Positions 1 through 10,900 of a stretch of 34,953 nucleotides of DNA are shown in pieces. Position 1 is the stretch's first letter. Each line of letters begins with the position of its first letter. Source of the DNA: Plakobranchus ocellatus (lineage: Eukaryota > Mollusca > Gastropoda > Plakobranchidae); contig BLXT01000977.1 in assembly GCA_019648995.1 (NCBI GenBank), positions 767,555 to 802,507 of the forward strand, in the 5' to 3' direction. The notes under the pieces were generated by a model. It made no database searches. It saw only the letters and a list, made by a program, of their open reading frames with translations, and was not told where the DNA came from. The position numbers were made by a program, and so were the translations under genes.

Positions 1-31
<31 letters not shown>

Positions 32-33
32 AT
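1..33 (+). repeat. (TTG)n microsatellite
   Basis: About eleven tandem TGT/TTG units at the very start of the window. The repeat may continue to the left. Confidence 0.95.
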
Positions 34-81
34 TGCTGTGAAAACGAGTTCAGCTAGGTGGATTTGTATTGGATAACTAGG

Positions 82-106
82 AATAATAATAATAATAATA
101 ATAATG

Positions 107-167
<61 letters not shown>

Positions 168-188
168 TGATGATGATGATAATAATTA
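82..188 (+). repeat. (AAT)n / (GAT)n compound microsatellite
   Basis: More than 25 AAT units, interrupted once by GAT, followed by a short (GAT)n run. Read in frame this gives a polyasparagine-polyaspartate peptide. That peptide is only the translated repeat and is not treated as a gene. Confidence 0.95.
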
Positions 189-1417
189 TAGTAATATGTC
201 TTTTTTTTCCCTGACGGTATTGATTCTCATCAGTGTAAAGCCTTCTATTTCCATATGGCATGGTTTGATCTTGTGTCGCCGATCATATAATCCCACAAAT
301 TAGCTACCAGGCCTCTATACTTTAGTGAAGAAACAAATTTGTGCTTAAAATCCATTTTCCTGAGAAAAATTAAGAAACAAAAGCACTTTTTAGGTTTTTC
401 AAAGTTTCACAGCATACAGTAGTTATAAACATGTGATAGTGCCTCGATACATATTTTCCAGCTGAAAGGATTGTAATTTCAGTTTGGAAAAGTTTTATTC
501 GCAGCTTTTCAATTCTTTCCATATAAATAGTGATGAATTTTTGCAAGTGGATTCTCAACTCAAGGAGAAGTTTCAAGTGATTTCTAAACGCAGACGAAAG
601 GGCGGGATGTCATAAATAAAACATTTCGAAGGACACGGAGAATTTGCTTGGTCAGCAAGTCACTAGTATTGTATTATTGCTGAGGTGGAACGAAACGGTT
701 GAAACGGGTGATGAAATCGAGCCTGTAATAAGCTATTTAAATAACATGCGCAGTGTGAATTTGATGTTTGCTTTTGTGAACGTGAACTGTGAAGTACTTC
801 ATGTCTAACATGCCAATACTTTCAGAAATTTTTTTTTTCTTTTTTGTTATCCTCATTAGGTCATATTGATTATTGCCGTCGTCATCGTTATTCTCGCAAT
901 TTTCACACCCACAACCATGAGTCTATGAATACCAGTTTTTACACATAATATAGTGTGTATATGAACACTGAAATTGAGCTATCCACAATGAGGAGCTTTT
1001 TGGCAATCTTCCAAAAGAGATATTACCCGAAATATCTTTACATCGTTGCAGATTTTTGGAGAGAAATTCAAGTTTTTTTTCCATTTGTAATGTCGAAAAT
1101 GTTTATTTTTAGACTTGTGTGACATATACACTTCCAGTAGTGTTCAGTCTGCATTCTTATCTCTGATACGCAGTTGTCGCCAAACGTCTCAATTTGAGTG
1201 TTGGGTCTAGGCTGTAAATGATAGAAATCACGCTGTGACAGTGATATGGTTGATGGGGATAGTTTGGATCATGATTATGATAATTGTGTTGATGGTTATG
1301 ATTACGGTTCTGATGTCTCGATTGATTAAAAACTAGTTAAAATTTGATAACTTTTAATGAACCTCTGAAATCCCTCTGGACAGAAACAACGTAAATTAAT
1401 TGTGAGCGAATATAAAC

Positions 1418-1660
1418 CCCCTCTTTCTCTTTCCCTCCAGTTCTCTTTCTTTTTCTTCTCTCCCCCTTTCTCTCTTGTACTCTGTTCTGTTGCTCTCCCT
1501 TTTCCTCTCACTCCTTTTGTATGTATACGGATCTAATTTTTTTTCTCCTTACTCCCCCACCCCTCCTTTTTTTAAATTCTCTCACTCTTCACACCTTCAG
1601 GTTTTTCTAGTCTTTTTTTTTTTTTTTTAATCCAATCATCTTTTTCTACCAATCTTTATT
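1418..1660 (+). repeat. Pyrimidine-rich low-complexity tract upstream of PC
   Basis: A long C/T-rich stretch of CTTT, CTCT and CCCT words with a T-run near 1613-1628. It lies about 350-590 bp upstream of the PC start codon. It could be core-promoter-proximal or an intronic tract before a 5' UTR exon; the sequence alone does not decide. Confidence 0.6.
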
Positions 1661-1868
1661 GTTCCTTGATTATCAAATTGTCAATCCCATGTGTCTTTTT
1701 TCTCTCTTTTATTCACGTTCAGGGACTAAAGAACAACTTGGCTGCGGAACCACAACCCCCTCCCTTGATTTGATTGCTTAAATTCAAGCCTGGATAAAGA
1801 TAAGAGCAGCTTCCTCAGACACTGAAATAATATTCCTTTGAATTTCACAAAGTACAATTAAAACGATC

Positions 1869-1893
1869 TTTTTTCCCCCTAAAGACTAACAGT
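1869..1893 (+). promoter_or_regulatory. Candidate 3' splice acceptor of a 5' UTR exon
   Basis: A pyrimidine run is followed by CTAAAGACTAACAG, with a branch-point-like CTAAC, ending in AG at 1891-1892. If it is used, the first coding exon would start at 1893 with 114 nt of 5' UTR, and the real promoter would lie further upstream. This is inference; noncoding 5' exons are known for vertebrate PC genes. Confidence 0.3.
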
Positions 1894-2006
1894 TTTGAAA
1901 GAAGGTTGCCTTGACATATATTTGGATACCACTACGTCACTTGCATTGCAAAAGGAGGTTTGTGTCTAACTGACATCACAATCTACCACGCGTGCTTGTC
2001 GCCGCA

Positions 2007-2199
2007 ATGTTGCGTCTGCAGGCCCGCGTCAACAGTCTCCAGCATGTGGCCACATCATCAATGGCCCGGGCCACATGGGCCACATCTTCAAGCGGTGGAT
2101 GCCTTGCCCGCACTTTGCCAGACATTAAGGTTCGAATGAGATCTTCTGCAGCAGGTGCACAGGTGAAGCCCATCAAGAAACTAATGGTAGCCAACAGAG
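2007..2199 (+). CDS. PC: PC coding exon 1: start codon, mitochondrial presequence
   Basis: Encodes residues 1-64 plus one base. The start is ATG at 2007, with G at -3. It is the first ATG after an in-frame TGA at 1971; the frame extends to a GTG at 1992, but that is not a plausible eukaryotic start. The first ~38 residues have several Arg, many Ser/Thr/Ala and no acidic residue, typical of a mitochondrial targeting peptide. KKLMVANRG then begins the biotin carboxylase domain. Donor is GTGAGG, phase 1. The presequence is about 19 residues longer than in human PC. Confidence 0.95.
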
Positions 2200-4906
2200 G
2201 TGAGGCTCAAACTTTCTCTTTGAGGACCAGCACTGCCTTCTTTTTCTTTTTGGTCTTTGAAGGTTCTTATCATTTGTATTAAGCTACTGTTTTTTTGTTT
2301 TTTTTTACATATATATTATTGTTTTTGTCTCTACATATCGATTTGTTTTTGTTTGTTGATGTTAATTTTGCGCTTTAAAAAATATTTTTGTCTAGTAGGA
2401 CCTCAGTCACTGTCCACATTCATGTCCTATGAATGCTCCATTTTTCCAGGTGAGATTGCTATCCGTGTGTTCCGAGCCTGCACAGAGATGCACATCAAAA
2501 CGGTGGCTATCTACTCAGAGCAAGATGTCATGCAGATGCACCGACAGAAAGCTGATGAATCTTATCTTATTGGCAAGGGCCTACCTCCTGTTGCAGCATA
2601 CCTTAACATTCCAGAGATCATCAGCATAGCCAAGGTCAGTTAGTGGCCTACCTAGATATAAAATGCTTACCTTTGTTATATTTTCACAATTAACACATCT
2701 ATTTTGCTTTAAAGAGGCTGGCAGAGTGCACTTGATAACAATGTGTGTAGACACTTTTTGCTTTTTATTTATATTAGATTGCCAGTGAAAACCTGCAAGT
2801 AGAAATCCATACTGAGTAGTATTATATATTTTCATATCTCACAGTGGTGTAAAATCGATTATTTTAACTTGTAGCTTTTTTCCCCAAAAATTTTGAGATT
2901 TTCCTTTGTGTCAAGTTATAGGCTTTTTTTTTTACCTTAATCAAACTGAATTTTTTTTTCAAGAAACATAGGATATCTGTTGAGACCAAATTGAATAAGT
3001 CGAAACATGCACAGTAAACATTTTTAATTTGGAAACAGCCTGAAGGTTCTTTATGAGAACTTTGAAATGGTGCAAACTAGCCAGGATTCTCAGGATAGGG
3101 GATTTTTGACAACTTTTAAAATATCTTTAGAAGGAAATATTTTATTATTTGTTTTTTGCAAAAGTTTTACTTGCAACACACATTTCATCAACATTCATCT
3201 CAAGAATTTTGCCTAAGTCATATTTTCATAGGTTTGCAGTGGGCTATCAAGACCTTTTGAAACAGGGTGCTGCCTTGACTAATTTAAAGAAATAGGTTTA
3301 TTATGAAGCAGGTTGCAGCTTTGAGTAAAGAGATTAATGATATAGATAAAATAATACTCTTTCCTTTCTCTCTTTGGGATTATCAACTCTCTACATAAGA
3401 CTGGGATTATGTCTATGCTGATTATTTGTTGATGCCATCAGGAGAATGATGTGGATGCAATCCATCCTGGCTATGGTTTCCTGTCTGAACGGTCAGACTT
3501 TGCTAGAGCCTGTCAAGAGGCTGGAATTCGATTCATTGGGCCCTCACCAGAGGTCGTTTACAAAATGGGGGACAAAGTAGAAGCAAGACAGGCGGCAATT
3601 GAAGCAGGTGAGTTGGTATTATTTTGTAGTTCACATCTCATAAAGAGCTTGATAGGCTATCTGTTCAGCCTACTAGTGGGAATGCAAGCCTCTAGATCAT
3701 GGCTTATTCAGGTCTCGATATATACATATAGTAAGTCTCATTTCAACGATCATCCCATTTTTGTTCTTCTTGCTATTTTTATATCTGGTATGTCACTCTA
3801 TATAAGTATTTAATGGCTTCACTTGGAAAGTTTTAGCATGTATCCCATTTTTTGTTTTGCTTTGTTCAAGTTCATCATCCTACATGGACATATGTTTTAA
3901 GGCTGCAAATTAAAGTTTTTGCAGATGTCCCGTTTTTTGGGTTTTGTTCCTTTCTGGTTGCTCGCCCCATTTAGACATCTGCTTTTAAAGTTGCACTTTT
4001 AGAAGTTTGTGTGGAGGGATGCAACAGCTAATTTGCAGACATAAAGGCTGATTGCATCAGGGTTGTAGCATCCACAGTACAAAGACAATATGCGTTAACT
4101 TTGAACAACAAACTTTTATATCATGAGTCCCACACCAGTGACTGAGCTACCTATCAGACTCTTCAAACATATAGTTACAAAATATTTTGTTAACTATTTT
4201 CTTCCTGCTTCCTATGGCTTTCAGGTGTACAGGTTGTCCCAGGTACAGATGGACCAGTAGAATCTGCTGAAGCTGCTGTAGAATTCTGTAAAAAACATGG
4301 ACTGCCTGTTATCTTCAAAGCAGCATTTGGTGGTGGTGGCCGAGGCATGAGGGTTGTCAAGGATATAGATGTAGGTTTTGCCACTCTTTTCTTCTTTGCC
4401 CCTTAATTTTTTATGCCGCTTTTGTAATTTACGACCTGATTTATTTACGTGATTTTGTATCTTATTAATCTTCAGAATTTTTTTTTCTTATTTCCATATT
4501 GTACAAGTATCACGTTGATTTTGTTATTTTGTTACTAGCATTAGTAAATTCCAAAATTGTTTGAAATAAAAAGTGTAATTTTCCTGCAGTATGAACTTTC
4601 CTTTATTCATGTTATAAGCTTATCATTTTTGTAATTTTTTTTCTTCCTGCAGGATGTTGTAGAAAATTATAACAGGGCCTATTCAGAGGCATTGTCAGCT
4701 TTTGGCAATGGAGCTCTCTTCTTAGAAAAATTCATTGAAAGGCCTCGACACATAGAAGTTCAAATGTTAGGTTAGTTATGAAGTATCGATTGTTCTGATC
4801 ATTTAATAAGCTTGTTACTCATACTTCTTTTTTTGTCAACAAAATGATGTTTTTGAAGAAAAATCTGCCTCTTTTCCTTTCTCTTCTAGTAATTAGGCTG
4901 CATTGC

Positions 4907-4951
<45 letters not shown>

Positions 4952-7900
4952 CTCCCCCTCCTTTTCCCCTTCCTCCCTCCTTCTTAGCTTTGCTGCATCT
5001 TTTTCTCTTTACTTTTATTTTAGTTCATAGTCTAAACTTCTCTGCTTCTAATTTGCCTCTTTCTTATCTGTTGAATTTGAATTTTTTATATTGTATGTGT
5101 GTGAATATGCTTCAAATATTTAAATCTTGCTCAGAAAAAAGGCAATGCTTCAAAGATTTTTCTTCGTTGTCAACAGGTGACCGCACTGGCAATGTAATTC
5201 ATTTGTTTGAGCGTGATTGCTCAGTGCAACGCCGACATCAGAAGGTTGTGGAAATAGCTCCAGCTCCTCAGTTTGATTCTGCCATGCGTGACAAGATGAA
5301 TGCAGATGCTGTCAGGCTAGCCAAGCATGTTGGCTACGAGAATGCCGGCACCACAGAATTTCTGCTTGACAAAAACGGCCAGTACTACTTCATCGAAGTT
5401 AATGCCCGCCTTCAGGTGGAGCACACTGTCACAGAGGAAGTCACTGGGTCAGAATATTTTATAGATCAAGGAATTCTAAAAGTTTTTCAGGTCATATGTG
5501 ACTGACCCACACAAAAAGAATCTTTTGTCAGCCTTCACGCAACAGAAACATGAGGCAAACTGAAATTAATTTTGTTTTGGTTTATTACCTAAAATTCAGC
5601 AAGAAAAAAAAAAGAAAACCATTTCAATATCTACATATGTTTTTTGCTTATATGTTTTGAATCTTTGTTGTGCAAATCCCTACTAATGACTCAGACTTAA
5701 CTTGTGTGGGCAGGTCACATTTGGCTAAATTAATAAAACAAAAATTTATCTTAATGTTTTGGCACAAAGGTCAGCCAAATTGCCCAGAAAACTGTATGGA
5801 TCTTTCGTGTGCTGTTCCAAACTTGCCTTTTCTGCCTTGCCTGACAAGGAGCAAAAAAAAAAAATGAGATCAACTAGGAGAACCCAGTTTTTTTTTTTCC
5901 ACAGTGCAAACACACAGCGCATCTCTATGTAGGCTTATAGAATTACACATGCCAAATGTAATTGTGAATTCTAGCAATGAAGGCAAGGTTGATCTGACTT
6001 CTATGAGTTTTGAACAGGTAGATGCTATACATCTCAAAATGCAAATTGATGGACAGATGCCTTGCAAAGCTAAAGTATCCTATGGGATTTGCTTTCTGTG
6101 GCAACCAAGGCCTAGGAAATTTCAGGTTTAGCCTTTCTTAAGCGGTACCCAACGACATAAAGTTTAAAAATTTATGGTTTACAACGAAGTTGTGTTCAGG
6201 GTGGTGATGGTTCTAAATTTAAAGAGAAAAAATGAAAATGGAATTGTAAACATCAAACATATTTTGAGGTGTGTGTTTTTTTTTGGTTAAGGAGGTTAAG
6301 GATCCCACAAGTAAGATATGATGATGGTTTTTTAGGGGAATTCAACATTATTTATAGGCAAATGTGTTATCGCATAATACAATCCATCTCGATTACTGTT
6401 GCCTTCAATGTAGTATTTACAGATGTAAAGGTGACACTTCATCAGTAGGCTTACTTAATGGCACAACTCTTTGAATTTTTTTTTTTTTTTTTATTTTGAT
6501 GTTGAAGAAAAATTGAGATTTTCTTCTATTTGGATACCAGTTTCAATTTGATTGATGCATCTTTTAAGAAAACGTTATACCATTTGTTAGCCCATTGGCA
6601 ACTTGTTAAAGCAGAACAGAGTGCCTTAACCTCACGGGCCCGAGTGCGACCTATAGGTCGCATAGCCTTACTTTGTTATATACCGAGTGCACTCCTAAGG
6701 TCGCTGGGACTAGGCAAATGAGTTTTTCCCAGTCTTCGGACCAAGCCTTGAACCAGGGCTTTCTCATACCATTTTTTTAGATACCCAATGGAAATGTTTA
6801 GCCAAATCAATGACCTAAGTGTCAGTTTACATTAGTTACATGATGGCTGCCTCCATGAGACAAAAAATGCATATCTTTTAGTCAGAAATATCAAGATGAA
6901 ACGTTCTAGATCTACTCCACAACCGTCAGCGTCTGAAAGCTGATGAAGTTTTCACTCTGGTTTTGAATTCTGAATGGGACGAAGATTTTAGCGCAGATTT
7001 TTGACAGTGAACTAGAAAGTGAGACTAGTGATGACAGTGATAGCGAAGATTCTAGATCTAGACCCACAGTTGGTGATAATGGAGAGGGGTCTAGATCTAG
7101 ATCTACAGGTAGGCGTGGCATGCAAAATGTAAACACAGCTAGGAATGACGACGATGCCACTGTAGATCTAGATTCTAATCATTTAGCATGTGGCTGGTCT
7201 CAGAATTTTGTACAAGAGTATTTAGACGTGAATTACAACTAAATAGAGACATGAACCCACACATACACCCAGGCATGTCAAAACAGCTATTTTAGCCCAG
7301 GTGCACAGGTGATGAGAGAATAAGACCCAAAGGTGTGGGGTTCAAAGGATTAAGGAAAGTGGGAATCTCTTTTCAGTAATTCAAATTAAGAACATTTTAT
7401 AATAAAGAAAATTATTAAAATATAGAGAACCATATAAATTAAGTTCAGATTTAATGTATATTGAAAAGTATGCTTTTGATAGATATCTATGGGTAAAGCA
7501 TGTTAAATGAAGGATTTAAAATTAGAACACACCAGAACAAGGCAAGTTGTGAACATAAAAAGTTAAATGCAGAGTTAGTACAAATAAAATTTGTTAAATT
7601 GTTGAAAATTTTGTATGCAAAATATGTATACCTTGCATGCAAAAGAAACATTTTGTCCCAAAAAGGAGCATTCTTTATATGCCTGAAAAGTAGCCCCAAT
7701 GTGTCAGAAATTGCACTTTGAACTTTCAACCATTAATACAGCCAGAGGCAGCATTCAACAAACTTTGCAAGGGTGAAAATTGGATACATTTTAGGATTTA
7801 ACTTTCTGAAAAAGCAATGGATAAATAGAAAAACGAAATTTTAACTCCTCCTCAAAAGTATTACATGCGACATCTGAATCTTTAAGACTGGTCATGGGGC

Positions 7901-10900
7901 ATACGTATTTCCTGTGTAAGAAAAGTTTTTTTTTTTTTTTTTTTTTTTTTTTGAAATTGATTTTCTTTTGCAAGTTTTACAGCATAACTTGTGGAAGCCT
8001 TCTAAATGTTCATGTGTGGAGTACAGTATGATCAATTCCCTTTTTTTCTTCCCTTTCCCATACACAGAGTTGACCTTGTCCAGTCTCAGGTCCGTATTGC
8101 TGAAGGGCACACACTCGAGGAATTGGGTCTAACTCAAGACAAGATTAAGCTTAATGGTTGTGCCATTCAGTGCAGAATGACTACTGAGGATCCCGCACGC
8201 AATTTCCAGCCAGACACTGGGCGTATTGAAGTGAGGAAAAGGCTTTATGTTGCAAACATTATATGGGATGCATTTTTTTGTTCACATTTGTGTTAAAGGC
8301 AGAGATAAGTATAACTTGTATAAGAAAAACTTTGCCACAACCAAAAATGCACAAGATTGAAGTCTGGAAAAAGTGCGAATCTAATTGTTGCCTTGCAAAT
8401 TTGCCACCTTGGCTGTAAACTAGCCATACCCTTACTAATATCACTAGACCAATTCTAATATTTTTATTATTCTACAGTGCATACCTGATATATTGACTTT
8501 GAAGGTTCCAGACAAGCTGTGTTGATAAAAGAGAAGATCGATATAAAAGAAACCTTTTTGAAAGAAGTTTTGTTTGTTGTCAGCGGTATATTTTATTACA
8601 GAGTGTTTTTTTTCTTTGCATATCAGAATCAACTACGATGCAGTGCAGCTTAGACATACAGTGACATCCACATATACTCGTCTGTACAACCCTTCTAATC
8701 TTTCCACTTTTCCCACTTCCATGATGCTCTAGGCCCAGTGCAAAAGCATAACTGCCTAGGCCTAGTCTACATCTTTGCATCACTTTCATTTTCAATTTCT
8801 GTGTACACACTTACCGGTAGAGTTAGTTTCAGAGCCACGTCATTACAAACATTCCCCTGTTAACAGTTCAGGTATAGACTAGGTCTTTTTGTCTACAGTC
8901 CAAAATCTGTAGTCCATATTGTAAGAGGCAAACAAAGGGATAGGCAAATCTCTTGATATCGCTATAGAGGTAGGACTAGATTTTGGCTGGCAGCATCGTG
9001 GTGAGGAGGCAATCCACAAAGTAACTGGATCCCGTTCGACTACGCTAGTTAGGTTACTGACATGACAATATACGAGAAATAAAATAAGATATAGAGGATA
9101 GTGTTTACTAACAATTAAAACAAAAAAAATAAGGACTTAGTAGAGCATGTTGATAAAAGAAAAGTTAAAAGAAGCGATATCAATATAAGTGGTGCGCTTT
9201 ATATTGTTCTGTCCCATTCTCAAATGCATAATCTGGCATTATATTTTAAATATCTTTGCATATTAAAATGTCGCAGTATTTTTAAAAGTTTTTTTTGTGA
9301 TGAAAGTGCCATAATCTGGGCTACCTTGTCTGCTTGTTCCTCCTAACTGCTCTTATTCTGTGTGATGCAGGTTTTCCGTAGTGGAGAGGGCATGGGTATC
9401 CGTCTGGACAGCGCCTCTGCTTTTGCAGGTGCTGTGATATCGCCATACTATGACTCGTTGCTTGTGAAAGTGATTGCTAATGCCAGGGATCATCCGTCAG
9501 CCTGTGCAAAAATGTTGCGTGCTCTGCGAGAGTTCCGCATAAGGGGAGTCAAGGTAGGTAATATAATATGAATCCACCAATGAACAGAGTTACACAGATA
9601 AGCTATATCTTGCACCTCTTTTATGAATTTATAATAACCATGTGACTGTAATTTGTTTGCATTTTAATAAGGGATAATAGGTCCAGTATATAAAAGTATT
9701 TTGATATCTCATGGATTCAACATTAAAAGTTTAATATATTTCGGGGGATTTTTTTTTTTTTATTTGGGAAGTTGGTAAACTTACATTTTTGCCTTTTCTT
9801 ATAATTTTTAGTTTCATCTGATCATATGTTTGTTTTTAGAAAGCTGTTCTTATGAACAGAGATGTTCAAATAATTTTAGTCATTATTTTTCAAAACCTGT
9901 TTTGCCACATACATTCTTGATGTCACATCCTGTGCTCTGAGCTTTCATGGCTTCTTCTTTTCCCTACCATGTCCAGACCAACATTCCCTTCCTCCTCAAC
10001 GTTCTTCAAAATGAGACTTTCCTAAATGGCTCAGTGGACACTTACTTCATTGACGAGAACCCTGGGCTGTTCCACTTTGCACAAAGTCAGAATAGAGCTC
10101 AGAAGCTGCTGCATTACTTGGGTTCAGTGATGGTCAATGGGCCATCAACTCCATTGGGCACAAACATTTCACCTTCAGAGGTGATGCCAACTGTTCCAGC
10201 TGTTCCATCAAGTAAGTTTGTACAAATTTGTTAAAATATTATTACTAATCACTGCCACTACTACTTTTAAGGTGGCTACTATTACTATGCTTATTGTTAT
10301 TGTTACTATTTTATGTCGGTGTTTTTTCTAAATAGTATTTTTTCTCCTAATCCTTCACCGTACAGTCAACAAAAGACCAGGCAAATGGCAATTTTTGGTA
10401 CAGTTATTTATTCCACTTTGAATTTGGACAGCAATGGCAGTTAGTGGTTGAACAAGGGGATCTGTTATCCCTAATAAACAGTGATACAGTGCAAGACTAT
10501 CAATATTAAACAACTTTGTTTACAAGGTTTTACTTAATCACTGAAAGAATCGATTCACATGTTTTTAAAATGCCTGAGATTTTTTAGAAGCCTTTCAATT
10601 ACTTGAGGCTTTGTATAAAATGGAGACTTGAGATAGATCTTCTTCACAAACTATTCTAAGCTAAGCTCCAGTCTATCTAGTACATAGATTATTCTCTATC
10701 TGATTTTCAATCTCTTAAGAAAAGTAAACTCACAAGATGTATTAAAAACAATTTTTTTTAAAGATCTACTTCCAGTGTGTCAGTCTTCATGATACCTGAT
10801 GCATGTTTTTGGATGTCTCATATTAATATCACCAGTATGCCAGAGTGCCTTTTATTGTTGACAAAAATAGCCTATTGTGTTTCACATTATTATTAGCTTT

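Larger units (their letters stand above)
1..2006. other. Upstream flank and 5' UTR region of PC
   Basis: No protein-coding gene is recognisable here. It holds trinucleotide microsatellites at the left edge, several T-runs and a pyrimidine-rich stretch around 1418-1660. The only landmarks tied to PC are an in-frame TGA at 1971-1973, twelve codons before the start, and a possible 5' UTR splice acceptor at 1891-1892. No TATA box or initiator could be assigned with confidence. Confidence 0.6.
5448..8067. other. PC intron 6 with a piggyBac-like relic
   Basis: 2620 bp. 5448-6625 shows only A- and T-runs and short unrecognised open frames. 6626-7353 is a TTAA-bounded transposon relic. 7354-8067 is AT-rich and ends with a 27-nt T-run just before exon 7. 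Confidence 0.75.

Noticed and set aside
58..303. Open frame encoding a long Asn/Asp run
   Set aside because: It is the translation of an (AAT)n/(GAT)n microsatellite with no other protein-like features.
1992..2006. Extension of the PC frame to a GTG codon
   Set aside because: GTG is not expected as a start in an animal nuclear gene; ATG at 2007 follows an in-frame stop at 1971 and has G at -3.
1976..2194. Minus-strand open frame opposite exon 1
   Set aside because: Shadow of the GC-richer coding exon; no motif of its own.
5453..5505. Exon 6 reading through to a stop at 5505
   Set aside because: The frame crosses a donor at 5448; only splicing there gives the conserved VTG-VDLVQ junction with exon 7.
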